Shown here piece after piece: positions 26,611 through 35,192 of a stretch of 64,000 nt of DNA (position 1 is its first letter; the number at the start of each line of letters is the position of its first letter). Below the pieces are notes generated by a model, which saw nothing but the letters and a program-made list of their open reading frames with translations, was not told the origin of the DNA and searched no databases. Source of the DNA: Betaproteobacteria bacterium HGW-Betaproteobacteria-9 (GTDB taxonomy: Bacteria; Pseudomonadota; Gammaproteobacteria; Burkholderiales; Burkholderiaceae_C); assembly GCA_002842215.1 (NCBI GenBank), contig PHCC01000024.1, positions 1-64,000 on the forward strand, written 5' to 3'. The position numbers and the translations under genes were made by a program.

Positions 26611-28002
26611 ATGAAGATCATCATCTTGGGCGCTGGCCGCGTGGGCGAGAGCGTCGCGGAAAGCCTGGTTTCCGAGCAGAACGACATCACCGTCATCGAC
26701 CAGGACCCGGCGCGGCTGCGGCTGCTGGAAGAAAAACTGGACTTGCGGGGTGTGGTCGGCAATGGCATTCAGCCGTCCGTGCTGCAGGAAGCCGGGGCAC
26801 GGGACGCCGACATGGTGATCGCCTGCGCCGCGGCCGACGAGGCCAACCTCGTCACCTGCAAGGTGGCGCACGACGTGTTCAACGTGCCCAGCACCATCGC
26901 ACGCCTGCGCTCGCCCGAGTTCGTTGAGGGCGACGAACTGTTGGGTAAGAACGGCTTTTCGGTGGATCACGTGATCTGCCCCGAAGAGTCCGTCACGCGC
27001 TACATCCACCAGCTCATCAGCTACCCCGAGGCGCTGCAGGTGCTGAAGTTTGCCGACGGCCGCGCCAGCCTGATCGCCATGCGGGCGGCCCATGGTGGCT
27101 CCCTGGTGGGCCACACCATCGGCGAATTCCGCGAGCGCTTTCCGCACGCCCAGATGCGGGTGGTGGCGCTCTACCGGCTCGACACCGAAATGGAGGCCAC
27201 CAAGAGCACCCGCATCCTCGCGGGCGACGAGGTGTTCGTGCTGGCCGACACCGACAAGATCCGCTATGTGCTGGGCGCCATCCACAACATCGACAAGCCG
27301 GTGCAGCGGTTGATGATCGCTGGCGGTGGCAAGGTGGGCCTGCGACTGGCGCGCAGCCTGGTGGGGCAGTGCGAGGTGAAGATCATCGAGCGCGACAAGA
27401 CGCGCTGCGAATACCTGGCCAGCCAGCTGCCGTCGAACATGCTGATCCTGCACGGCGACGGCGCCGACGAAGACCTGCTGCTGGAAGAAAACGTCGGCCA
27501 GATGGACCTGTTTCTCGCGCTCACCAGCGACGACGAAGACAACATCATGTCGGCCATGCTCGCCAAGCGGCTCGGCGCCGGGCGCGTGATGTCGCTGATC
27601 AACCGCCGCGCCTACGCCGACATGATGCAGGGCAGCACCATCGACATCGCCATTTCACCGGCGCAGACCGTGATCGGCGAGCTGCTCACCCACCTGCGCC
27701 GTGGCGACGTGGCGGCGGTGCACAGCCTGCGCCGCGGTGCGGCCGAGGCGCTGGAGGGCATCGCCCGCGGCGACGTGAAAACCTCCAAGCTGGTCGGCCG
27801 CAAGGTCGAAGAGGTCAAGCTGCCCCAGGGCACGCGCATCGGCGCCATCGTGCGCGGCGAGGGCCGCAGCTCCGTGGTGTTGATGCCGCACCACGACACG
27901 GTGATCGAAGCCGATGACCACATCATCATCTTCATCCCGAACAAGCGCCTGGTGCGCGAGGTCGAGAAGCTGTTCCAGGTGACCGCCACCTTCTTTGGCT
28001 GA
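26611..28002 (+). CDS. trkA: Trk potassium uptake regulatory protein TrkA
   Basis: A 463-residue cytoplasmic peripheral subunit that gates the TrkH K+ channel in response to nucleotides. It has two RCK repeats: the first NAD(H)-binding motif is IILGAGRVGESVAE (residues 3-16) and the second is MIAGGGKVGLRLAR (about 235-248), each followed by a TrkA-C domain (first about 140-225, second ending FIPNKRLVREVEKLF). Length matches E. coli TrkA (458). Start ATG at 26611. It is followed after 16 bases by trkH and then by a second trkH, forming a K+ uptake operon. Confidence 0.96.
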   Translation: MKIIILGAGRVGESVAESLVSEQNDITVIDQDPARLRLLEEKLDLRGVVGNGIQPSVLQEAGARDADMVIACAAADEANLVTCKVAHDVFNVPSTIARLRSPEFVEGDELLGKNGFSVDHVICPEESVTRYIHQLISYPEALQVLKFADGRASLIAMRAAHGGSLVGHTIGEFRERFPHAQMRVVALYRLDTEMEATKSTRILAGDEVFVLADTDKIRYVLGAIHNIDKPVQRLMIAGGGKVGLRLARSLVGQCEVKIIERDKTRCEYLASQLPSNMLILHGDGADEDLLLEENVGQMDLFLALTSDDEDNIMSAMLAKRLGAGRVMSLINRRAYADMMQGSTIDIAISPAQTVIGELLTHLRRGDVAAVHSLRRGAAEALEGIARGDVKTSKLVGRKVEEVKLPQGTRIGAIVRGEGRSSVVLMPHHDTVIEADDHIIIFIPNKRLVREVEKLFQVTATFFG

Positions 28003-28018
28003 AATCCGCAGGGTCGCC

Positions 28019-29491
28019 ATGCCGTTTCTGCGCATCTTTCCCGTGCTCGGCGCCATCGCGATGGTGTTCGCCCTGACCATGCTGGTGCCGTTGGGCGTAT
28101 CGGCCTGGACGCACGATGGCGCCGAAGCGGCGTACCCGTTGGCCATGCTGGTCACGTTTGCTGCGGGTTTGCTCATGCGCAGCGCGGTCTGGCGCGTGGG
28201 GCGCCATCTGGACCTGCAGGCGCGCGACGGCATCCTGCTGGTCGGGATGGTGTGGACCCTGCTGCCGCTGTTCGCCAGCCTGCCGCTGCTGCTCTATTTC
28301 TCGGGCACCGCCTCGCCCATGTCGTTCACCGACGCCTACTTCGAGTCCATGTCGGGGCTGACGACTACCGGGGCGACGGTGCTGGTGGGTCTGGACGTGC
28401 TGCCCGCCTCCATCAACCTCTGGCGCTGCTTCCTGCAGTGGCTGGGCGGCATGGGCATCCTGGTGCTGGCGGTCGCCATCCTGCCGATGCTGGGCGTGGG
28501 GGGCAGTCAGCTCTTTCGCGCCGAAGCCACCGGCCCCATGAAGGACGCCAAGCTCACGCCGCGCATCACCGAAACCGCCAAAGGCCTGTGGAGCGTGTAC
28601 AGCCTGTTGTCGCTGGCTTGCGTGCTGGGTTACTGGCTGGCCGGCATGCCGGCACTGGACGCCTGGACCCACATGTTCTCGACCCTGAGCCTGGGCGGCC
28701 TGTCGTCGCACGACAGCAGTTTCGGCTTCTTCCAGTCGCCCGCCATGGAGTGGGTGGCGATCGTGTTCATGCTGCTCGCCAGCTGCAATTTCGCGCTCTA
28801 CTTCGTGGCCTTGACCAAGCGCAACCCGGGGCGCATCTGGCGCGATGCCGAGTGGCGCGGTTCCATGGCCCTGCTGGTGGGCTCAAGCGTTTTCATCGCC
28901 GGCTTGCTGCTGTTCAAGGACTCCATGAGCGATCCGCTCGAAACCCTGCGCGTGGCGCTGTTCAACGTGGTGTCGATCGGTTCAACGACCGGGTATTCCA
29001 CCGTGGACTACACCACCTGGCCGGTGTTCGCGCCGCTGTACATGATCATGCTGTCGGGCATTGCCACCAGCGCCGGGTCCACCGGGGCAGGCATCAAGAT
29101 GGCGCGGCTGGTGATCCTGTTCAAGCAGGCCAAGCGCGAGATGTCGCGCATCGTGCATCCGCGTGCGGTCAACCCCGTCACGCTCGGCGGCCACCTGATC
29201 GACAGCAGCACCATTTTTTCGGTGCTGGGCTTCATGCTGGTGTACGGCGGCACGATCATCGGCCTGACCATGTTGCTGCTGTTGACCGACATGCCGTTCG
29301 ACACCGCGTTCACGGCCGTCGTGGCCAGTGTCAACAACATGGGGCCCGGGCTCAACGAGGTGGGCCCGGCGGGGAATTTTGCGGGCCTGACCGATTTTCA
29401 GACCTGGGTGTGCACGGCGGCCATGCTGCTGGGCCGGCTGGAAATGTTGTCGTTCCTGGTGCTGTTCACGCCCGGCTTCTGGCGCAAGTAG
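28019..29491 (+). CDS. trkH: Trk potassium uptake channel TrkH (first copy)
   Basis: A 490-residue inner-membrane K+ channel subunit. The four pore-loop repeats are visible: MSGLTTTGATVL (P1), FSTLSLGGLSSHDSS (P2), VSIGSTTGYST (P3) and SVNNMGPGLNEVG (P4), each with the selectivity-filter glycine, and multiple hydrophobic helices surround them. The intracellular gate-loop region GSTGAGIKMARLVILFKQAKRE follows P3. The ATG at 28019 is chosen; an in-frame TTG at 27995 overlaps trkA. The stop lies 9 bases before a second trkH, so the two are co-translated or nearly so. Confidence 0.95.
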   Translation: MPFLRIFPVLGAIAMVFALTMLVPLGVSAWTHDGAEAAYPLAMLVTFAAGLLMRSAVWRVGRHLDLQARDGILLVGMVWTLLPLFASLPLLLYFSGTASPMSFTDAYFESMSGLTTTGATVLVGLDVLPASINLWRCFLQWLGGMGILVLAVAILPMLGVGGSQLFRAEATGPMKDAKLTPRITETAKGLWSVYSLLSLACVLGYWLAGMPALDAWTHMFSTLSLGGLSSHDSSFGFFQSPAMEWVAIVFMLLASCNFALYFVALTKRNPGRIWRDAEWRGSMALLVGSSVFIAGLLLFKDSMSDPLETLRVALFNVVSIGSTTGYSTVDYTTWPVFAPLYMIMLSGIATSAGSTGAGIKMARLVILFKQAKREMSRIVHPRAVNPVTLGGHLIDSSTIFSVLGFMLVYGGTIIGLTMLLLLTDMPFDTAFTAVVASVNNMGPGLNEVGPAGNFAGLTDFQTWVCTAAMLLGRLEMLSFLVLFTPGFWRK

Positions 29492-29500
29492 ATCGCGCCC

Positions 29501-30961
29501 ATGTACACGTTGCTGCCGGTCCTGAATGTGTTTTCGCGCATCCTGTTGGCGTTCGCTTTCAGCTTTCTGGTGCCGCTGGCCTGGGCCTGGAGCGAAGACC
29601 ACGAGCAGTACCGCTACGTCTGGGAAGGGGCGTTTGCGCTGGCCGCGCTCAGCGGCCTGGCGCTGTGGGCCGCCACGAACCGCCACCGCCGCGAGCTGCA
29701 GGCGCGCGACGGCTTCCTGCTCGTCAATCTGGTGTGGATCGTGCTGCCGGCCTACGCCGCTTTGCCGCTGCTGTTCACGGTGCCCGGCATCGGCTGGACC
29801 AAGGCCTATTTCGAAGCCATGAGCGCGCTCACCGCGACCGGGGCCACGGCGCTCTCCGGGCTGGACTACCTGCCGGTGTCCGTCAATGTGTGGCGCTGTT
29901 TCCTGCAGCTGGTGGGCGGCCTGGGCATCATGCTGCTGGTGGTGGCGGTGCTGCCCATGCTGGGGCTGGGCGGCTACCAGGTCTACAAGGCCGAAACGCC
30001 GGGGCCCATGAAAGACGCGAAGTTCACGCCGCGCATTTCAGAGACCGCGCGTGGACTCTGGGGGGTGTATGTCGCCTTCTCGGTGGCCTGCATGCTGGCC
30101 TACCGCTGGGCCGGCATGAGCTGGGCCGACGCCTTCATGCACATGTGTACCACCATGGGCCTGGGCGGTTTTTCATCGCACGACGCCAGCCTGGGCCATT
30201 TCAGCTCGCCGACGATCGAGGCCGTGGCCACGGTGTTCATGGCCCTGGCCGGCATCAGTTTCGTGCGCTATTTCATCGTGATCCGCAGCCGCTCGCTGCT
30301 GCCCATCATCCGGGACCGCGAGATCCGCACCTACGTCAGTGTGCTGCTGGTTTCGATCGGGCTGGTCGCCAGCTTGCTGCTGGCGCACGGCGTGTACGAC
30401 GACTCGGCCCTGGCCCTGCGCACCAGCGCCTTCCACGTGGTGTCGCTGGCCACCACCACCGGCTACGCCTCCACCGACTACGCGCAGTGGCCGGTGTTCG
30501 CGCCGGTGCTGCTGCTGTTTCTGGGCTGTTTTGTGTCCTGTGCCGGCTCCACCGGCGGCGGGATCAAGATGGTGCGCATGGTGTTGCTGATCAAGCAGGC
30601 GCGGCGCGAGCTGGTGCGCAGCATCCACCCGCGCGTGGTGAACCCGGTCACGATGGGCGGCGCAGTCCTGCCCCTGTCGGTCATGAACGCCACCTTTGGT
30701 TTCATGCTGATTTACGGCGCGGTCACCATGGGCCTGACCATGCTGCTGCTGTTCACCGGGCTGGACATCGTGACTGCGTTCTCTGCCGTGGTTGCCACCG
30801 TCAACAACATCGGTCCGGGCCTGGGGCAGGTGGGGCCGGCGAGCAACTTCGGCGTGCTCAGTGGTTTCCAGATCTGGGTGCTGAGCTTCGCCATGCTGCT
30901 CGGCCGGCTGGAGCTGCTGACGGTGCTGGTGCTGTTCACGGGCTCCTTCTGGAGGAAGTAG
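29501..30961 (+). CDS. trkH: Trk potassium uptake channel TrkH (second copy)
   Basis: A 486-residue TrkH paralogue directly behind the first copy. Its pore loops are MSALTATGATALS (P1), CTTMGLGGFSSHDAS (P2), VSLATTTGYASTDY (P3) and TVNNIGPGLGQVG (P4). All four filter glycines are kept, and the gate-loop segment GSTGGGIKMVRMVLLIKQARRE is intact, so it should be a working channel. The N-terminal helices and P1/P2 surroundings have diverged from copy 1 much more than P3/P4, indicating an old duplication rather than a recent tandem repeat. The stop codon is followed by a GC-rich repeat. Confidence 0.94.
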   Translation: MYTLLPVLNVFSRILLAFAFSFLVPLAWAWSEDHEQYRYVWEGAFALAALSGLALWAATNRHRRELQARDGFLLVNLVWIVLPAYAALPLLFTVPGIGWTKAYFEAMSALTATGATALSGLDYLPVSVNVWRCFLQLVGGLGIMLLVVAVLPMLGLGGYQVYKAETPGPMKDAKFTPRISETARGLWGVYVAFSVACMLAYRWAGMSWADAFMHMCTTMGLGGFSSHDASLGHFSSPTIEAVATVFMALAGISFVRYFIVIRSRSLLPIIRDREIRTYVSVLLVSIGLVASLLLAHGVYDDSALALRTSAFHVVSLATTTGYASTDYAQWPVFAPVLLLFLGCFVSCAGSTGGGIKMVRMVLLIKQARRELVRSIHPRVVNPVTMGGAVLPLSVMNATFGFMLIYGAVTMGLTMLLLFTGLDIVTAFSAVVATVNNIGPGLGQVGPASNFGVLSGFQIWVLSFAMLLGRLELLTVLVLFTGSFWRK

Positions 30962-30967
30962 AGAACT

Positions 30968-31090
30968 CCCCCCTGCGCCGCTGATGCGGCTTCCCCCCTC
31001 TCTTGCGCGCCTGCGGCGCTTGGAGGGGGGACGGCAGCTTGGGCCGGCAGAGCCGTCCCTCGATGCCCTTGGACTGAGGCATTTCGCGCC
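30968..31090. repeat. Intergenic GC-rich repeat after trkH
   Basis: It starts with CCCCCCTGCGCCGCTGATGCGGCTTCCCCCC, related to the elements at 38108 and (reverse strand) 26509-26581. It then has a palindrome-rich section with GGACGG...CCGTCC and TGCCCTTGGACTGAGGCA. It occupies the convergent gap between trkH and the GST gene and may serve as a two-way terminator. No coding potential seen. Confidence 0.5.
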
Positions 31091-31123
31091 GGAGGCTCTC
31101 TTTCTCTTCCTCTCGCCTCAGCC

Positions 31124-31828
31124 TCAGCCTCTTGCAGGAATGTTCAGACCCCGTTGTACGGCGGGTCTGGCTTCGAAGGTTTCCAGCACGCGTTTCAATT
31201 CTGAGAAGTCCTGGAAGCCGACCAGATCGCCCGCGCCGTAGAAGCCGACCAGGTTGCGCACCCAGGGCCAGGTGGCGATGTCGGCGATGCTGTAATCGGT
31301 GCCCATGATCCAGTCGCGGCCCGCCAGGCGCTGGTTCAACACACCGAGCAGGCGGCGGGTTTCGGCGGCGTAGCGGTCGCGGGGGCGCTTGTCTTCGTAG
31401 TCCTTGCCGGCGAACTTGTGGAAGAAGCCGAGCTGGCCGAACATCGGCCCCACGCCGCCCATCTGGAACATCAGCCACTGCAGCGTTTCGTAGCGCGCAG
31501 CCGCGTCCTGCGGCAGGAACTGGCCGGTCTTTTCCGCCAGGTAGATCAGGATCGCGCCCGACTCGAACAGCGCCAGCGGCCGGCCGCCAGGGCCGTTGGG
31601 GTCCAGGATGGCGGGGATCTTGTTGTTCGGGTTGAGCGAGAGGAACTCGGGCGAGAGCTGGTCGTTGCTGTCGAAGGCGACGCGGTGCACTTCGTAGGGC
31701 AGGCCGGTTTCCTCCAGCATGATCGAGATCTTCACCCCGTTCGGCGTGGGCAGCGAATACAGCTGCAGGCGGTCCGGGTGGCGCGCAGGCCATTTGTTCG
31801 TGATGGGGAAGGCAGACAGGTCGGTCAT
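31124..31828 (-). CDS. Glutathione S-transferase family protein
   Basis: A 234-residue protein with an N-terminal thioredoxin-like GST domain (LQLYSLPTPNGVKISIMLEETGLPYEVHRV ... LNPNNKIPAILDPNG ... LFESGAILIYLAEKTG, residues about 21-105) and a C-terminal all-helical domain (YSIADIATWPWVRNL near residue 180 is the N-capping motif). It resembles the YfcG/YghU-like disulfide-bond oxidoreductases of the nu class (TPNGxK motif), which act on glutathione disulfides. Convergent with trkH and divergent from the rhodanese gene 140 bases away. Probably a cytosolic stress enzyme. Confidence 0.9.
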   Translation of the reverse strand: MTDLSAFPITNKWPARHPDRLQLYSLPTPNGVKISIMLEETGLPYEVHRVAFDSNDQLSPEFLSLNPNNKIPAILDPNGPGGRPLALFESGAILIYLAEKTGQFLPQDAAARYETLQWLMFQMGGVGPMFGQLGFFHKFAGKDYEDKRPRDRYAAETRRLLGVLNQRLAGRDWIMGTDYSIADIATWPWVRNLVGFYGAGDLVGFQDFSELKRVLETFEARPAVQRGLNIPARG

Positions 31829-31968
31829 GGGCGCTCCAGGGCAGGGCGGCGGGCTGCCGCGAGGCGTTCATTGGACACCGCCGCGCAATGCCCTTGTGCC
31901 AGCGAACCCATGGCGTTTGTCGTAGCGCCGGTGGCGCTGATAATTCCAGCACAAGGAGACACCGACCC

Positions 31969-32406
31969 ATGCCCATCACCAAAGGATTCCGCGCGCTCGT
32001 GGACGAAGCCACGGCGCAGATCACCACCTACAGTGTCGAGCAGGTGCGCAAGCGCCTCGAAGCGGGTGACACCTCATTGCAGGTGGTCGACATCCGCGAT
32101 GTGCGCGAACTCGAACGCGAAGACACCGTGCCCGGTGCCCTGCACGCGCCGCGCGGGATGCTGGAGTTCTGGGTCGACCCCGAGTCGCCGTACTACAAGC
32201 CGGTGTTCGGCGACGACAGCAAGGAGTTCGTGCTGTTCTGCGGTGCCGGCTGGCGCAGCGCGCTGGCCACCAAGACCCTGCAAGACATGGGCATGCGCAA
32301 CGTGGCCCACATCGACGGCGGCTTTGCTGCGTGGACGAGGGCCGACGCGCCGACCGAAACCCTGGAGGCGCACAAGGCGCGGCACGCGGCGCGCAAGGCA
32401 GCGTGA
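31969..32406 (+). CDS. Rhodanese-like domain protein
   Basis: A 145-residue single rhodanese domain. The sheet entry VVDIRDVRELERE and the active-site loop LFCGAGWRSALA with C91 are clear, and HIDGGFAAW is the closing family motif. It would transfer sulfane sulfur or act as a sulfur carrier. Start ATG at 31969, 12 bases after a good ribosome-binding site (AAGGAG); the longer frame upstream runs through the promoter region. It begins a tight series with YchJ and the HAD phosphatase (coordinates nearly abutting), implying an operon. Confidence 0.92.
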   Translation: MPITKGFRALVDEATAQITTYSVEQVRKRLEAGDTSLQVVDIRDVRELEREDTVPGALHAPRGMLEFWVDPESPYYKPVFGDDSKEFVLFCGAGWRSALATKTLQDMGMRNVAHIDGGFAAWTRADAPTETLEAHKARHAARKAA

Positions 32407-32417
32407 TTGGGGTGCCC

Positions 32418-32807
32418 GTGAGTGCCTGCCCCTGTGGCCGGACCGACGCGCGGGGCAAAGCCAACGCGTTCGACGACTGTTGCGGGCGCTACCTCGACCA
32501 CGACACCCCGGCGCCCGACGCCGAAAGCCTCATGCGCTCGCGCTACAGCGCCTTCGTGCTGGAGCGGGTGGCGTACCTGCAGAGCAGCTGGCACGCCAGC
32601 ACCCGCCCGGCCGACCTGACGCTGGAACCCGGTGTGAAGTGGCTGGGGCTGGCCGTGAAACGCCACCGCGTGATCGACGCCGACCACGCCGAGGTCGAGT
32701 TCGTTGCGCGCTCGCGTGTGGCCGGTCGAGGTCAACGCCTGTGTGAAAACAGCCGCTTTGTGCGGGAAGGCGGGCGCTGGTTTTATGTGGATGGAGATCT
32801 GAAGTGA
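32418..32807 (+). CDS. YchJ-family (UPF0225) protein
   Basis: A 129-residue protein with an N-terminal SEC-C-like metal-binding motif (ACPCGR ... FDDCCGRYL) followed by the NTF2-like YchJ domain (SLMRSRYSAFVLERVAYLQSSWHAST ... ENSRFVREGGRWFYVDGD). Function is unknown; homologues bind zinc through the Cys cluster. The start is not certain: GTG at 32418 gives the family-like MSACPCG, whereas a GTG at 32403 would overlap the rhodanese stop (GTGA). It is placed between the rhodanese and the HAD gene with no spacing, so it is co-translated. Confidence 0.85.
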   Translation: MSACPCGRTDARGKANAFDDCCGRYLDHDTPAPDAESLMRSRYSAFVLERVAYLQSSWHASTRPADLTLEPGVKWLGLAVKRHRVIDADHAEVEFVARSRVAGRGQRLCENSRFVREGGRWFYVDGDLK

Positions 32808-33469
32808 GTGCGATGTTTGAGGCGGTCTTGTTCGATTGCGACGGCGTGCTGGTCGACAGCGAACCCATCACCAACGGCGTGCTGCGCGAGGTGCTCAACG
32901 AAGCCGGCTGGGCCCTGAGCCAGGCCGAGTGCATGCAGATCTTCATCGGCAAGGCCGTGCGCGACGAACGCGCGCGCATCGAGGCCGAAACCGGCCAGCC
33001 GCTCACCGACGACTGGATGCGCGCCTTCTACGCGCGGCGCGACCAGCGCCTGCGGGCCGAACTGCAGACCGTGGCCGGCGCGCTGGGCGCCGTCATGGCC
33101 GCGCACGCGCACACCGCCGGCCGCATTGCCTGCGCCTCGGGCGCCGATCGGCCCAAGGTCGTGATGCAGATCGGCATGGCCGGCATGGCGCCGTATTTCG
33201 GCGACCGCATCTTCAGCGGCCACGACCTGCCGCGCTCCAAGCCCGCGCCCGACGTGTACCTGGCCGCCGCGGCCCACCTCGGCGCCGACCCCGCGCGCTG
33301 CCTGGTGATCGAAGACACCGCCACCGGCGCCCAGGCTGGCCTGGCCGCGGGCGCGACCGTCTGGGGCTACTGCCCACAAGGCCACGGCCGCGCGTTCGAC
33401 GGGCTGCCCGTGGCGCGGGTGTTTCGCCACATGGACGAGCTGGCGCAGGCCTTGCCCGCACTGCGGTAA
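32804..33469 (+). CDS. HAD-superfamily phosphatase (beta-phosphoglucomutase/YjjG-like)
   Basis: A 221-residue HAD hydrolase with motif I VLFDCDGVLVDSEP (nucleophile D11, acid/base D13), motif II in ACASGADRP, the lysine of motif III in RSKPAPDVYLAAA and motif IV VIEDTATGAQAGLAAG. The alpha-helical cap lies between residues about 18 and 85. It would dephosphorylate a small sugar or nucleotide phosphate; specificity is not readable. The GTG at 32804 is chosen because GGAG (32793-32796) sits at the right distance and the codon overlaps the ychJ stop; an ATG at 32813 is an alternative. Confidence 0.88.
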   Translation: MSAMFEAVLFDCDGVLVDSEPITNGVLREVLNEAGWALSQAECMQIFIGKAVRDERARIEAETGQPLTDDWMRAFYARRDQRLRAELQTVAGALGAVMAAHAHTAGRIACASGADRPKVVMQIGMAGMAPYFGDRIFSGHDLPRSKPAPDVYLAAAAHLGADPARCLVIEDTATGAQAGLAAGATVWGYCPQGHGRAFDGLPVARVFRHMDELAQALPALR

Positions 33470-33478
33470 AAACGCAGC

Positions 33479-34357
33479 ATGCAACTCACACGCCGCCACC
33501 TGCTCGCGCACAGCGCAGCCCTGCCACTCTGGCCACTGGCCGGCCTCGGCCTCACCGCCTGCTCCACCGTCGAAACGACCAGCGTGCAGGCGCGCCTGCG
33601 GGGCAAGTCCATCACCGTCATCAGCACCATCGGCACCACGCTGCGCCTCACCTGGCGCGGCACCACGTTGTTCAACAACGAGCTCGGCGAAGCCTTCGTG
33701 CCTGACTGGGGCTACAAGGAACAGCTCGAAAACCGCACCGTCGAACTGCTCAAGGCCTCGGGGCGTTTCTCCAGCGTGCAGCGCGTGACCATCACCGCCA
33801 CGCGCCGTGAAGAAGCGCTCAAGGAACTGAAGGAACTCAAGACGCCGACCGATCACGTGCTGCTCATCTCGGGCACGCCGTCGGCCGACAGCATCTGGGC
33901 CACCCGCGAAGGCTTCTTCGGTCTGGGTATCGCGCAGCGCAGCATCCTGCAGCTCGGCACCGAGTCGGTCGCCCACGCCTCGCTGCGCGTCGACCTGCTG
34001 GAGCCCAGCACCTTCGGCACCGTGCTGGGTGAAGCCACCGTGTCCACCGCCCAGCGCGTGCCCGCACCCGCGCTGCTGCGCGGCCCGCGCCTGAACGACG
34101 ACCACGCCGCCGCCGCGCGCGAGTCGCTCAAGGTGCAGGTGGACGCGGCGGTGCAGAGTCTGGTGAACCAGCTGGGGTTGGGGAAGGCGGCGCCTGCACC
34201 GGCCTCTTCGGCACCGAGGCCTGCACCGGCTCCCGCAGCGGCACCGATGACACCATCGAGCAGCGCTTTCCCGGTGACTTCGCCGAACGTGGAAGGGCGG
34301 GGCATTCCGGCGCCTTCGGGGGTTGGGGCGTCAGACATCCCCCCGGCGGGGCGTTGA
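33479..34357 (+). CDS. Putative lipoprotein
   Basis: A 292-residue protein with a lipoprotein signal peptide: twin-arginine-containing n-region (MQLTRRHLL), hydrophobic core and lipobox LTAC with C28. The mature part (about 30-225) has no recognised catalytic motif; a repeated AREEALKELKEL-like helical segment lies near residue 105. The C-terminal 60 residues are rich in Pro, Ala and Ser (APAPASSAPRPAPAPAAAP) and probably disordered. It follows the HAD gene by only 9 bases. Expected location: outer-membrane or periplasmic lipid anchor. Function unknown. Confidence 0.8.
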   Translation: MQLTRRHLLAHSAALPLWPLAGLGLTACSTVETTSVQARLRGKSITVISTIGTTLRLTWRGTTLFNNELGEAFVPDWGYKEQLENRTVELLKASGRFSSVQRVTITATRREEALKELKELKTPTDHVLLISGTPSADSIWATREGFFGLGIAQRSILQLGTESVAHASLRVDLLEPSTFGTVLGEATVSTAQRVPAPALLRGPRLNDDHAAAARESLKVQVDAAVQSLVNQLGLGKAAPAPASSAPRPAPAPAAAPMTPSSSAFPVTSPNVEGRGIPAPSGVGASDIPPAGR

Positions 34358-34390
34358 GCGTTTTGGGTGAGAGATGACGAGGGCTTCTTG

Positions 34391-34569
34391 GCTGAAAAAA
34401 AGACAACGCCAATGCCCCGGCCGTTGGTGGAGACCGACAGGTACCGTTCTGCGCCGCCACCATCGGCCCGCGGAGCGGCGAGGCCAAGTGCTCTATCGAC
34501 TGGATGCGCTCACCAGAGGGGCAACTGCTGGTGGAGCGGACGGACTGTGTGAGGCTGGTCGGGAAATGA
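34391..34569 (+). other. Possible remnant of a short coding sequence
   Basis: This frame is open from just after a TGA at about 34388 to the TGA at 34567-34569, without a start codon. The translation has a protein-like look (for example VPFCAATIGPRSGEAKCSID and RSPEGQLLVERTDCVRLVGK, with three Cys), quite unlike the shadow frames nearby. It may be the degraded end of a gene in the 233-base gap between the lipoprotein gene and the minus-strand gene ending at 34591. I cannot assign it and it may be noise. Confidence 0.2.
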
Positions 34570-34590
34570 CGGGCTTCGTTGCCGACGGCT

Positions 34591-35062
34591 TCACGGGGCG
34601 CATTTGCCCAGGTAGCGCACGTGTACGGTCGTCAAGTTGCCCGGGCCTGCGACGAACACGAAGCTGTCCTTGTCGATCTTCTTGACGTCGAGTGTGCGCC
34701 GGGTGGGTCTGGACGAAGCCAGACCCGGGACGGACGGAACCGTCACCTCCACCGTGCCGTGATCGGACAAGTCTTTCGTGATGATCGTCGGCGCTTCTTC
34801 GGTTTCCTGCTTTGTATGGGTGTCATGGCTGAGTGGCAAGGCCAGCTCGGCGAGCAGCTGCTGAACCGTGGCGCAACCCGAGCTGGGCGGGGGGGGGGGG
34901 AACATACCGGCCTTTGACCCGGTAGGGCTCGACCCGCATGCTCCACATGCCGGCTTTCAGGTTGTCCTTCACGACCTTGAGATCGGTGATTCGGGCAGCG
35001 CTGGCCTGGCCGGCGGCCAATGCCACCAAGGCCGATACGGCGGTTCTGGCAATGAAGTTCAT
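34591..35062 (-). pseudogene. Small secreted protein interrupted at a C12 tract
   Basis: From the ATG at 35062 the frame reads a typical Sec signal peptide (MNFIARTAVSALVALAAGQ, cleavage near ASA) and a mature start ARITDLKVVKDNLKAGMW up to a run of prolines. The frame then runs off into an unrelated sequence. In the neighbouring frame the protein continues (SSGCATVQQLLAELALPLSH, then VPGLASSRPTRR, and ends VRYLGKCAP) to a stop at 34591. The switch falls exactly at a run of 12 C on the coding strand (G at 34889-34900). With 11 or 14 C the two parts would form one secreted protein of about 156 residues. The mature sequence resembles DUF3617-like periplasmic proteins only loosely. Either a phase-variable gene, a true frameshift, or a homopolymer sequencing error. 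Confidence 0.65.
34889..34900. repeat. Homopolymer tract of 12 G
   Basis: Twelve consecutive G on the plus strand (C on the coding strand of the interrupted secreted protein), the longest single-base run I noticed in the window. Such tracts are hot spots for slipped-strand mispairing and also for sequencing error. Confidence 0.9.
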
Positions 35063-35192
35063 GGGTGGAATCCGGTGGGGTGACCGCTCATGGGGCCTGT
35101 GCGTGCCGCCGGCGGGAGCTGGGTTGAGAAGCTTGCCGAGGATCATATGAGGCCCGATCGCCGGTCGCCCGGGCGCGAGCGGTCCTATGGAT

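Noticed and set aside
28252..30984. A 910-residue plus-strand frame across both trkH genes.
   Set aside because: Out-of-frame reading through two clear TrkH genes; composition dominated by Arg, His and Gly without membrane segments.
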